IMG/VR virus record: IMGVR_UViG_3300024507_000369
Coordinates: 1 to 64,000 of that record
DNA length: 64,000 bases
DNA from: a virus
Reading direction: 5' to 3' (one strand)
Below, piece after piece: positions 18,044 through 25,848 of this stretch; the first letter of the stretch is position 1, and each line of letters opens with the position of its first letter. The notes under the pieces were generated by a model. That model ran no database searches. It worked only from the letters and a program-made list of their open reading frames with translations, and was not told the DNA's origin. Made by a program: the position numbers and the translations under genes.

Positions 18044-19690
18044 TTACATATACTCCCACATGTAAGATCTATCCCCATATTCATCTACGAACCATCGATC
18101 GCCATCCGAGTCAACAAAACTTTCATTATCTAGACCATCAGATATAAACCCAAAAGGCGACATATCCTGTTCAATTTGATTTTTTTGTTCTTCATATAGT
18201 CTTTTTCTTACATCTTGATCCGTAAGTTCTTTAAAATAGTCTTGAGCAACCAACCAGGCATAAATGACCAAACACATTGCAAGGTCATCATTGCATCCTT
18301 CTTCTGCTTCAAATGAATTATGTTTTTGAATAAAAGTGGTTAGCTCACTAATTATTTCATAGTCATTTAAATATAATTTATTTTCTTCAATCATAGTCTT
18401 TAAATTAAGACATCCAACTTTTTTTACAGTTTTAGACATCTTAACGCCTAGTTGAGTTTTCTTTCCAGAAAAACCTTGCCCTACAATTTGACCCGCTCTA
18501 CCTCTCATAGAGCACATAAGCAAATTATTATATTCTAAATCGTATTGAAGAATACTTGCAACTTGATCTCCAACATCATTTACTTCACATAAAATATATG
18601 CACTATTATATGCCACTGCTGTTTCCTGAATGATGCTTGGGAAGAGCATTGGTTTTATTTCATTGTTTCTATATTTTGCAACAACTTTATGTGGAAATTG
18701 TGTTATATCAACTACGGTGAAGGCAGAATAATCATTTCCAACACCTCTAGCAACATCAACAGTAATTAAATAATCATGATTTTCTTCTGGATCAACATAA
18801 ACATCCAACCCAGCACTACGTGTTTTGGGATGATCATAAACTAAAGATCTCAGTTTGCTTGGTGCAATAAGAGTATCAACAGACCCTAAAAATTCACATT
18901 CAAACTCAACTTTGAATTGTTGTTCACTTGTATTTGCAATAGTCTGGGCTTTCCATGCTTCGTCTCTACCTGGAACTTCCGACCAATGAACATCAGTGAA
19001 AACATATTCATTTTTACCTTTCTCTGCATCGTGCCACATTCGGTAGAAATGATTCATACCATGTGGAGTAGAAACTATAATAACTTTAGTTTGTTTACCA
19101 GAAGTAATTGTTGGATATACCGAGGCAAAGAATGAGTCTGCAATATGATTTGGAACGAACGCAAATTCGTCCAAGAATAGAATGTTAAATGACATTCCTC
19201 GAACAGCAGAAGCTGATGTAGATGCTGCTAAAATCTTGGAACCATTCTCAAGTTCTAGAGAACCTTTATTCCAAGATATAATTCCTTGCTGCATCCACTT
19301 GGGTAAGTTTTCATAAGCGGTCTGTAACCTATCTAGGAGCTCCCTGGCAGTCGCTGCTTTGTTTGCAAGGATACCTATGTTAACATTGTCGTTAAACACC
19401 GCATAGTGGAGCAGGAAAGACACTACGGTAGTTGACTTACCTGTTTGCCTAGGCATCTTACAGATATTAAATCTGTGGTTATGGAAATTATTAATTAATT
19501 TCTCTTGGAAGTGATATGGTTTAAAAGTTTGTAAACCATGATCCAAGGTCACAATTTTTACATAATTATTTGCAAAATAAACTGGGTCATCCTTACACTT
19601 AACAAATTCAAGAATTTGTTCTTGGGTAAATTCAATTGGCGTATTTGCTTTTTTTAGAAGCGGATTACCAAGATAAACATCATTTGACAT
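18044..19690 (-). CDS. 17: Terminase large subunit gp17
   Basis: A 548-residue packaging motor. Walker A MPRQTGKST at 79-87, Walker B ILFLDEFAF at 170-178. The RNase H-fold nuclease begins at ITVDVARGVGNDYSAF (about 310-326), and NDD with its acidic residues occurs near 460. ATP-driven DNA translocation and headful cutting. Unlike T4, where genes 16 and 17 overlap, it is separated from gp16 by a 2-kb gene. Confidence 0.98.
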   Translation of the reverse strand: MSNDVYLGNPLLKKANTPIEFTQEQILEFVKCKDDPVYFANNYVKIVTLDHGLQTFKPYHFQEKLINNFHNHRFNICKMPRQTGKSTTVVSFLLHYAVFNDNVNIGILANKAATARELLDRLQTAYENLPKWMQQGIISWNKGSLELENGSKILAASTSASAVRGMSFNILFLDEFAFVPNHIADSFFASVYPTITSGKQTKVIIVSTPHGMNHFYRMWHDAEKGKNEYVFTDVHWSEVPGRDEAWKAQTIANTSEQQFKVEFECEFLGSVDTLIAPSKLRSLVYDHPKTRSAGLDVYVDPEENHDYLITVDVARGVGNDYSAFTVVDITQFPHKVVAKYRNNEIKPMLFPSIIQETAVAYNSAYILCEVNDVGDQVASILQYDLEYNNLLMCSMRGRAGQIVGQGFSGKKTQLGVKMSKTVKKVGCLNLKTMIEENKLYLNDYEIISELTTFIQKHNSFEAEEGCNDDLAMCLVIYAWLVAQDYFKELTDQDVRKRLYEEQKNQIEQDMSPFGFISDGLDNESFVDSDGDRWFVDEYGDRSYMWEYM

Positions 19691-19705
19691 AATAAACTCT
19701 ACTTA

Positions 19706-21694
19706 TTAGTTACAATTCCAACGACGAAGTGCTTTATTGATCCTTGAATCTGGATCCCTTGCGGTTTCTGCTGAGGTTAATCTTTTTTTCATTCCAGACA
19801 TACGACTGCAAAAATTTTTTCTCCTCTGCGCTCTTTTTCCTGTTGGATTTTTTTCAGTTACTGCAGTTTGAAGTTTTGAACCTGGATTCTCACGACGATA
19901 AGCATTTACTGCTTTTTGACTAAGACCATCAGTTTTATCTTTACGATTTACTGATTGCCAATCTTCATCAATTTCAACTTCTTCTCCCATAGTTTTTACA
20001 TAATTTTTACTTGGACCTGGTTTTGCTGCACTGCCTCCCTGAGGTCCAAATGCTTGAATTAATGGTTGTCCTGGTTGAATCTCGGAAACTGAATGGTAAA
20101 CAACCATTGATCCCGGATAAACTTTTTGAAGTTCGCTATTAATTTCTTTTCTTGAAGGAATTTTTACCTGGGGGAAAAACATCTTCATTGCATAATATTT
20201 ACCTCTCCAAGAAAGAGTGACTGCAATCACATTGCCAGTTTGCGCCTGAAGTCTTGTTGCTTCATCTATTTCTATTTGAGTCTTAAAACCTTTAATTGGT
20301 TCTGGTTGAATTAAATCAACAACTTCCGCAAAAGTATTCCCTTCAGCATCCTCTATGGTTACATCTTCCGCCTTTACGCAGTTTGGATAACGCTTTCCAA
20401 ACATTGTTTTCATACCTTTCTTTTTATAACCAGGCCAACATTTTTCTACCACAAATTCATTTGTAATTTTATCAACTAAGGTTTGTTCTTTAATTTTTGG
20501 AAGTTCTGGAGTTGGACCCAATTTTTTAGAAGCAACTTCCTTTTCTCCTCCAACACCGCTTTTTGCTAAAGACCTTATTTTTTCTCTTTTTCTTGCAGTT
20601 TTATGTGATGACGGATCAATGGTAAATCCAAAAGATTCTTCCATTTCTCCACTTGCAACATAATCTGCTGCAGTATCAATATAATCTGCTGCTTTGGTAA
20701 TCTTTGATTGAACCCATGCTTCTAAAGATCCTTCACCTTTACCTACCTTCTTTTCAAGTCTTTTAGCAGCATCAATAATATTTTTAAGTTCAGATCTAGC
20801 CATTGAATATTCTTGATCTTTTACAGAAACCTTATCCCATGCTTTTTCGCCATAAGAACATTCAGATCTTGTTTCTCTTTTATCACATAAAGGACAATAT
20901 CTTTCTTCTTCATGTGCAGTTTCTTCTGATTTAGTCCCCCAATTTGCAGCACCAACTTTACGGCATTTTACTAATGCTCCAGATGCATATGCACTAGGCC
21001 AAACATCATATCTAGATTTTACTTTATGATAACAAGCGTCCTTTTTTCCACTACCTTTTCCTTTTTTATCAGATTCTTCATTCATTTTTTTCTTCCTTCC
21101 TTGACAATGAGCTCTCTGAGAAAATCCTTTAGGGTTGTCACAATCTATAGATTTTTTATATTTATCGGACCAATCTTCTTTAACAGATTTTTCTGGTTTA
21201 TCTGTAGAAACATATGTTGGTTTTGCAGCTCCTGTTTTTTGCTGCTGACCTGGATCTGCTGCTTTTTTTCTTCTTGCTGCAGAAAGTCTTTGTGCTTTAG
21301 TCATACTTGCTCTTTTTGATGAAGAAACACATTTTGGTGTTCCCTCACCTGGTTCATCGCTTGCACAAGTTCCACCAGTTACAACATTTACCCATCCAGA
21401 TTTTCCATCCTTTGATTTGGATTTGCCAAACCAATCGCGAAGACCTTCTTCAGTAACATCTTTAAATTTTTTGTGGTGCTTTTTAGCATCTGCTTCCATT
21501 TTTTTCAAACGAGTATAATAATCTGGAATTTCGTCGAGATGTTGTAAAGCAATATCACGGGCAAGATCGTGGTCTTTAGTATGCTCATGCTCAATTGGTT
21601 CTCCCATATCAAGTTGTCTTTGTATAAAAGAAACATCAAGACGATGTTTCTTTGCAATTTGCTCAACTGTTTTATGGGACTTAAATTTAGACAT
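19706..21694 (-). CDS. 662-residue mosaic basic protein between terminase subunits
   Basis: Built from short modules. Residues 1-75 resemble DUF5661 (HEHTKDHDLARDIALQHLDE). About 80-165 is LRDWFGKS followed by GGTCASDEPGEGTPKC, resembling DUF6321. About 178-255 is two Cys motifs, DNPKGFSQRAHCQGRKK and KDACYHKVKSRYDVWPSAYA. A zinc-finger-like CPLCDKRETRSEC lies near 268-280, CWPGYKKKGMKTMFG near 420. The segment near 500-535 is shared with the gp68-like protein. A basic C-terminus ends SRINKALRRWNCN. Such Cys/Lys modules recur in T4-like marine phages. I infer a DNA-contacting or virion-associated role; the function is unknown. Confidence 0.75.
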   Translation of the reverse strand: MSKFKSHKTVEQIAKKHRLDVSFIQRQLDMGEPIEHEHTKDHDLARDIALQHLDEIPDYYTRLKKMEADAKKHHKKFKDVTEEGLRDWFGKSKSKDGKSGWVNVVTGGTCASDEPGEGTPKCVSSSKRASMTKAQRLSAARRKKAADPGQQQKTGAAKPTYVSTDKPEKSVKEDWSDKYKKSIDCDNPKGFSQRAHCQGRKKKMNEESDKKGKGSGKKDACYHKVKSRYDVWPSAYASGALVKCRKVGAANWGTKSEETAHEEERYCPLCDKRETRSECSYGEKAWDKVSVKDQEYSMARSELKNIIDAAKRLEKKVGKGEGSLEAWVQSKITKAADYIDTAADYVASGEMEESFGFTIDPSSHKTARKREKIRSLAKSGVGGEKEVASKKLGPTPELPKIKEQTLVDKITNEFVVEKCWPGYKKKGMKTMFGKRYPNCVKAEDVTIEDAEGNTFAEVVDLIQPEPIKGFKTQIEIDEATRLQAQTGNVIAVTLSWRGKYYAMKMFFPQVKIPSRKEINSELQKVYPGSMVVYHSVSEIQPGQPLIQAFGPQGGSAAKPGPSKNYVKTMGEEVEIDEDWQSVNRKDKTDGLSQKAVNAYRRENPGSKLQTAVTEKNPTGKRAQRRKNFCSRMSGMKKRLTSAETARDPDSRINKALRRWNCN

Positions 21695-21713
21695 CGACCG
21701 ATAGTATTTTTTC

Positions 21714-21721
21714 TATTTATT
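21714..21721 (-). promoter_or_regulatory. Late promoter octamer (AATAAATA)
   Basis: AATAAATA on the minus strand, 20 bp before the 662-residue gene and overlapping the gp16 stop codon. Confidence 0.55.
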
Positions 21722-22151
21722 GGTCTAGAGACCCTTCAGAACTTTGTTGTTTTAATAACTTTGCTAATTCTGCAGTAGAACCGACAAAAAGTGCATTATT
21801 TACTGTAGTTGGACCTTTTGGTTTGTCTTCTTCAATATCTTTTATCTTCTTTTGCAAGTCCATTAATTTGTCTGTTGCATCAGCAACATTTTTAATTAAC
21901 TGTCCCGCAACTTCATATGCTCTAGGCATTTCACTTTCTTGAGCTAATTCTAAAATACCATTAATTGCTTCTTGACCTTTCTCAATCAATGAATACAAGT
22001 TACCTCTAGTGTATTCATAATCTTTTTTTATGTCGTTATTTGCATTATTAATGGTTTCTATTTTTTCTTCAACTACTTCTGGATTTTTTACTATCTCAGT
22101 AGAAACATTAAAAGTTTCATTTAAGTCTTTAAATTTTTTTGTCATTTTCAT
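21717..22151 (-). CDS. 16: Terminase small subunit gp16
   Basis: 144 residues (T4: 164), highly helical with a central coiled coil (YEVAGQLIKNVADATDKLMD). It recognises concatemeric DNA and regulates gp17. It overlaps gp15 by 4 bp. The position two genes before gp17 supports the call despite the inserted 662-residue gene. Confidence 0.9.
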   Translation of the reverse strand: MKMTKKFKDLNETFNVSTEIVKNPEVVEEKIETINNANNDIKKDYEYTRGNLYSLIEKGQEAINGILELAQESEMPRAYEVAGQLIKNVADATDKLMDLQKKIKDIEEDKPKGPTTVNNALFVGSTAELAKLLKQQSSEGSLDQ

Positions 22152-23149
22152 GATATTGTACCACTAAATCCAAAATCATCTCCCACTTGTATTAGAGCGT
22201 CATCAGCATCTGTTATCTTTTTAACTGGAGAACCTAAAACATGAGCAGATGCAACAGTTTTATCAGCACCTCTTACAACGGTTAAAACATTACCAGTTTT
22301 TGATTTCACTAACATTTCTTCCTCATCAATGTAGATGTAAGTATTACTACTAATATTTGATGAGTCATTAACCGAAATTGATGTATCTGTTGCGGATACA
22401 TCAACAGATAAATTAGTAGTTATTTGGCCAGTATAATTTTTAGTTGCTCTAGGTTCAACACTGTAAACAATTTCTCTTGTTGGAGTTTTTGTAGTATCTC
22501 CAGAAATAAGTCCAATAGAAACTCTTCTGATAACATCCGAAGAAGCAGAAGAAATAGGACCAAAAAGATATGTTTTTGCAGTAAATCTCAAAGTATAAAT
22601 TAATGATCTTCTAGTAGAAAAGTCACCCTCATAATCATCGGACATTGAAATACTATTCAATACAACGGGAATATCTCTTTTTTCCCCAATTTGTTCTACT
22701 AAGTCAATTGTCATCGTATAAGCTGGTTGAAAATATGGTAAAATTTGCTCAATAATTTGAAGCATATCATCATTCAACTTAGTGAATATACTAACTTCAA
22801 AATCTAAATTATATGGAACTGGTAAATATGACTTTTTTTGTTGGGTTTTATCGGTTACTGAAGTTGTTAAAAATGTTTGAGTAGTTGTCGCTTTTCTTGA
22901 TGAATCGTATGACAATCCAACCAATTCAAATGACATTCTAGGTAAACTTATTTGAATTGGTTTATTGAGGTCTGGTGATTGCTCAATTCTTGCTAAAAAT
23001 TTCTGTGTTGGTCCATATGCCAAAGGAACTTTAATAACACTAACCGTGTTATCATTGTTATTTGTGTGTTTGATAGAAATATTGTTAAAAAGAGACCCAA
23101 AGGAAACTACAGTTCTTCTTAATATTTCGTGATAAAAATACTCAAACAT
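22148..23149 (-). CDS. 15: Tail sheath stabiliser / tail completion gp15
   Basis: 333 residues (T4: 272). Starts MFEYFYHEILRRTVVSFGSL and contains PYNLDFEVSIFTKLNDDMLQ and LPYFQPAYTMTIDL, diagnostic of gp15. It caps the tail and joins it to the neck. The extra ~80 residues at the C-terminus hold an IDDE-type module (YIYIDEEEMLV, then LTVVRGADKTVASAHVLG), also seen in larger baseplate proteins here. Confidence 0.95.
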   Translation of the reverse strand: MFEYFYHEILRRTVVSFGSLFNNISIKHTNNNDNTVSVIKVPLAYGPTQKFLARIEQSPDLNKPIQISLPRMSFELVGLSYDSSRKATTTQTFLTTSVTDKTQQKKSYLPVPYNLDFEVSIFTKLNDDMLQIIEQILPYFQPAYTMTIDLVEQIGEKRDIPVVLNSISMSDDYEGDFSTRRSLIYTLRFTAKTYLFGPISSASSDVIRRVSIGLISGDTTKTPTREIVYSVEPRATKNYTGQITTNLSVDVSATDTSISVNDSSNISSNTYIYIDEEEMLVKSKTGNVLTVVRGADKTVASAHVLGSPVKKITDADDALIQVGDDFGFSGTIS

Positions 23150-23195
23150 TTTAAAAAAATCTATTTGGTAAATTCAATTTAGATATGAATTTAAT

Positions 23196-23203
23196 TATTT
23201 ATG
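23196..23203 (-). promoter_or_regulatory. Late promoter octamer (CATAAATA) for gp15
   Basis: CATAAATA on the minus strand overlapping the gp14 stop, 46 bp before the gp15 ATG. Confidence 0.5.
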
Positions 23204-24575
23204 GATTTCCGAATGGATTACTTTCAGTAAAGTCTATTATTAAATCAGATTCACCTTCTATCTCTTCATTTTGAGCATATGGATCTGTTTTATTATAAGA
23301 ATCTTCAATTCTTAATTGATAAGAAGCTCCACTTTTTGCGCCAACTATTCTTTCTCCTGTTTTGAAGGTTCCAGATATTTTATGTACTTTTAATTCTTTA
23401 GTGACTGCGTTCCAAGAATTTACTTTTGCTGTTGTATTAGTAATAGATCCAGTTACCAATTCATTAAAAATATAAGTTCCGATTCCGGAAGTTGGTGAAG
23501 ATTCGATAGTTATTGTTGGATTTGATGTATAACCTATTCCAGCATCTATGAGTCTTATCTGAGTTATTGATCCACTTGAGTTTATTACTGCATAACCTTT
23601 GGCAGTTGTTCCTATACCAGGACCACTAAAGGTGACTGATGGTGAAGTAGTGTATCCAGACCCACCACTTGTTACTGTAACTACTCCAACTATACCATTA
23701 CCAATGACTGCTGTTGCTGCTGCTCCCGCACCGCCACCTCCGACAAACACAACACTTGGTGCCACTGTGTAACCAGCTCCAGAATTGCTAAGTTGAACTC
23801 CTTGAACTTTTAAGGAACTAGTTCCATTACAATCTATTAATCCACCAATCATTGTTGCAATACCAACTGCCGTAGTTCCTCCTGATGGCGCTGATGATAT
23901 TGCAACTTTTGGTACGGATGTATAACCATTACCTCTATTTGTAATTCTTACAAATCTAATTCCACCATTTACTATAGTAGCAGCTGCTGTTGCAGTTGAT
24001 GCAGATCCAACCAAAGTTAGTGTTTGAATGTATCCTTGATCTTGTATATTATCGTCTATTTGTTCTATAGTAGTATCAACAACTTCATCTTCATATCTAA
24101 ACAATTCACATCTTAATTCGTATACATAATTTTTTTGAAGTTGATAGAATGGTTGTTCATGTTCAACATATTTAATTTCGAATAATCTATCCCCTAACGG
24201 AAAATAAATCAAATCTCCTTCTTTTGGTCTGGTTGATAATTTTACATCTGTCATATTTTTTATGAGAGGAGATATGTAATTCTCAAATCTCTCTTTAGAA
24301 ATAATCAAATTTAAATCATCTAATTCTTGAATTCCAAATTTTGATAGTATAGTTCCTGCGCCACTATACCCTTCATAGCTATTAAGATATGCCTCTAAAG
24401 GAAAAGCATTTTGAAATTTTGATTCTATAACTTCCTTTATTATTGTTTTTTCTGTGATATATGCTCTTGGTAAATAATAAATTTCAACACCATACATCCT
24501 TAATTGTTCATTTATTAGATCTTGGATAAGATCTTGCTCTGTTCTAGATCCTTGAAGAAAAAATGGATTGAGCAT
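23199..24575 (-). CDS. 14: Neck protein gp14 with Gly-rich insert
   Basis: 458 residues against 256 in T4. The N-terminus (LNPFFLQGSRTEQDLIQDLI) and the extreme C-terminus (residues near ESDLIIDFTESNPFGNP) are gp14-like. Between about residues 190 and 420 sit at least four repeats ending in GxGYT (NRGNGYTSVP, NSGAGYTVAP, SGGSGYTTSP, DAGIGYTSNP) and one GTFKTGERIVG module. The core joins head to tail; the insert is probably surface-exposed beta structure. Confidence 0.95.
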   Translation of the reverse strand: MLNPFFLQGSRTEQDLIQDLINEQLRMYGVEIYYLPRAYITEKTIIKEVIESKFQNAFPLEAYLNSYEGYSGAGTILSKFGIQELDDLNLIISKERFENYISPLIKNMTDVKLSTRPKEGDLIYFPLGDRLFEIKYVEHEQPFYQLQKNYVYELRCELFRYEDEVVDTTIEQIDDNIQDQGYIQTLTLVGSASTATAAATIVNGGIRFVRITNRGNGYTSVPKVAISSAPSGGTTAVGIATMIGGLIDCNGTSSLKVQGVQLSNSGAGYTVAPSVVFVGGGGAGAAATAVIGNGIVGVVTVTSGGSGYTTSPSVTFSGPGIGTTAKGYAVINSSGSITQIRLIDAGIGYTSNPTITIESSPTSGIGTYIFNELVTGSITNTTAKVNSWNAVTKELKVHKISGTFKTGERIVGAKSGASYQLRIEDSYNKTDPYAQNEEIEGESDLIIDFTESNPFGNP

Positions 24576-24578
24576 ATC

Positions 24579-25427
24579 TTATCCTATCATATCTAATGGT
24601 GGAAGTTCATAAGTGTTAGACATTTTTTCCATTAAAATGTCAATTTCTCTTTGAGCGTCATCGTACATTTGTCTGCCATTTAATTCAACTCCACCTGGAA
24701 GTTTGACTCCAGTAAATTTCATCATATTTTGTCCCCACTGTCTCTTGATTAATGATGTTAAATATGGTTTCACAAAAGAATCATTCCAAACTCTACTGTA
24801 ATCATTTGGATCTAAAACTGAATAGCAATCAATGACAATGTATTGATTATTAGTTACAGTTGACCAATCAATATCTAAATATAATCTATCTTGTCTTTTG
24901 TTAAATCTAATTTGTTTTTGTGTATTGAGAAGAAAATCTAAATCTTCAAGGTAAGTTTTTACCATTGCATAAGATAATAGTTCTGTGCTACCCCAATAGT
25001 AAATATCATTTAAAAATAATTGATACTTTACGCTAAACATATTATGGGTAATAGTGTTAGCACTATCAAAAAGAAATATTTTATTTACACCTAATACTGA
25101 TGGTGGAATTTGGAGATAATTACTATTTTCTTCATATGTAAAAGTCGTTGTTACCCCAACTATAGTTGTTGTAACACTTGTTGATGCTATTCCTACTGCA
25201 GGTCCGGTTCCACCTCTTGCTCGGCCCCTATTAATATCATTTTGATTTATCTTGTACTTATAAAATGTAGGATATACACCATCAAAATGTCTTTCTTGAA
25301 AAAACTGAATGGCGTCATCTACTAGATCATCAATTTGCTCATCCGCAACATTAATTTCTAAAACTGGTGCCCCCAGTTTTCTTTTACAATAATCTATTAG
25401 TTCTTGTCTAGTAGATGGTTGCGACAT
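24579..25427 (-). CDS. 13: Neck protein gp13
   Basis: 282 residues (T4: 309). Opens STRQELIDYCKRKLGAPVLE with the VDDAIQFFQERHFDGVYPTF motif and ends in WGQNMMKFTGVKLPGGVELN plus an ELPPLDMIG tail, all typical. It completes the head so that tails can attach. A late octamer lies 18 bp upstream. Confidence 0.96.
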   Translation of the reverse strand: MSQPSTRQELIDYCKRKLGAPVLEINVADEQIDDLVDDAIQFFQERHFDGVYPTFYKYKINQNDINRGRARGGTGPAVGIASTSVTTTIVGVTTTFTYEENSNYLQIPPSVLGVNKIFLFDSANTITHNMFSVKYQLFLNDIYYWGSTELLSYAMVKTYLEDLDFLLNTQKQIRFNKRQDRLYLDIDWSTVTNNQYIVIDCYSVLDPNDYSRVWNDSFVKPYLTSLIKRQWGQNMMKFTGVKLPGGVELNGRQMYDDAQREIDILMEKMSNTYELPPLDMIG

Positions 25428-25445
25428 TTATCTTCTCTTTTAAAA

Positions 25446-25453
25446 TATTTATG
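25446..25453 (-). promoter_or_regulatory. Late promoter octamer (CATAAATA) for gp13
   Basis: CATAAATA on the minus strand, 18 bp before the gp13 ATG and overlapping the stop of the preceding small gene. Confidence 0.65.
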
Positions 25454-25628
25454 ATTTAGATATTAAAAGTTGAGATACAACCTCTTGTTGCTTTAAATAT
25501 AACTTATAATAACATTTAGCAATATTTTTTGCATCTTCAATATTAGATATACTATCTATTTCTGAAGCAACTTTAAAGTATTCAAAACTTTTGCTTAAAT
25601 TTTCAAGTTCTATACTATCTGGATTCAT
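25449..25628 (-). CDS. Small helical protein before gp13
   Basis: Found by hand translation: 59 residues, MNPDSIELENLSKSFEYFKV to VVSQLLISKS, helical and Lys/Glu-rich. It overlaps the 75-residue gene upstream by 14 bp, so both look like a coupled pair. The function is unknown. A small protein at this position is usual in cyanophages. Confidence 0.75.
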   Translation of the reverse strand: MNPDSIELENLSKSFEYFKVASEIDSISNIEDAKNIAKCYYKLYLKQQEVVSQLLISKS

Positions 25629-25842
25629 TTAACAAACTCCTTAGTAAACTTTTTATTTCATCAAGATCACTTTTCATATTAGCAACATTTTCTTCAAGGG
25701 ATTGTATTTTTAGATTCTCTTTTTCTTTTAATTTCTTTTGCAAAATATACGCATTGTAATCTGACATACTAGTATTAACTACCGCTTGAGTTTTATCGTC
25801 TCTTATTAAATTTGAATGGCCTGTAATTTTTGAATGACTCAT
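25615..25842 (-). CDS. Conserved coiled-coil protein
   Basis: 75 residues. Starts MSHSKITGHSNLIRDDKTQA followed by VVNTSMSDYNAYI, then a Lys/Glu coiled coil to the end with heptad leucines. This opening is familiar from many T4-like phages but has no assigned function to my knowledge. It sits 6 bp after the 833-residue structural gene; a tail or neck accessory role is an inference. Confidence 0.8.
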   Translation of the reverse strand: MSHSKITGHSNLIRDDKTQAVVNTSMSDYNAYILQKKLKEKENLKIQSLEENVANMKSDLDEIKSLLRSLLNESR

Positions 25843-25848
25843 AGTTTA

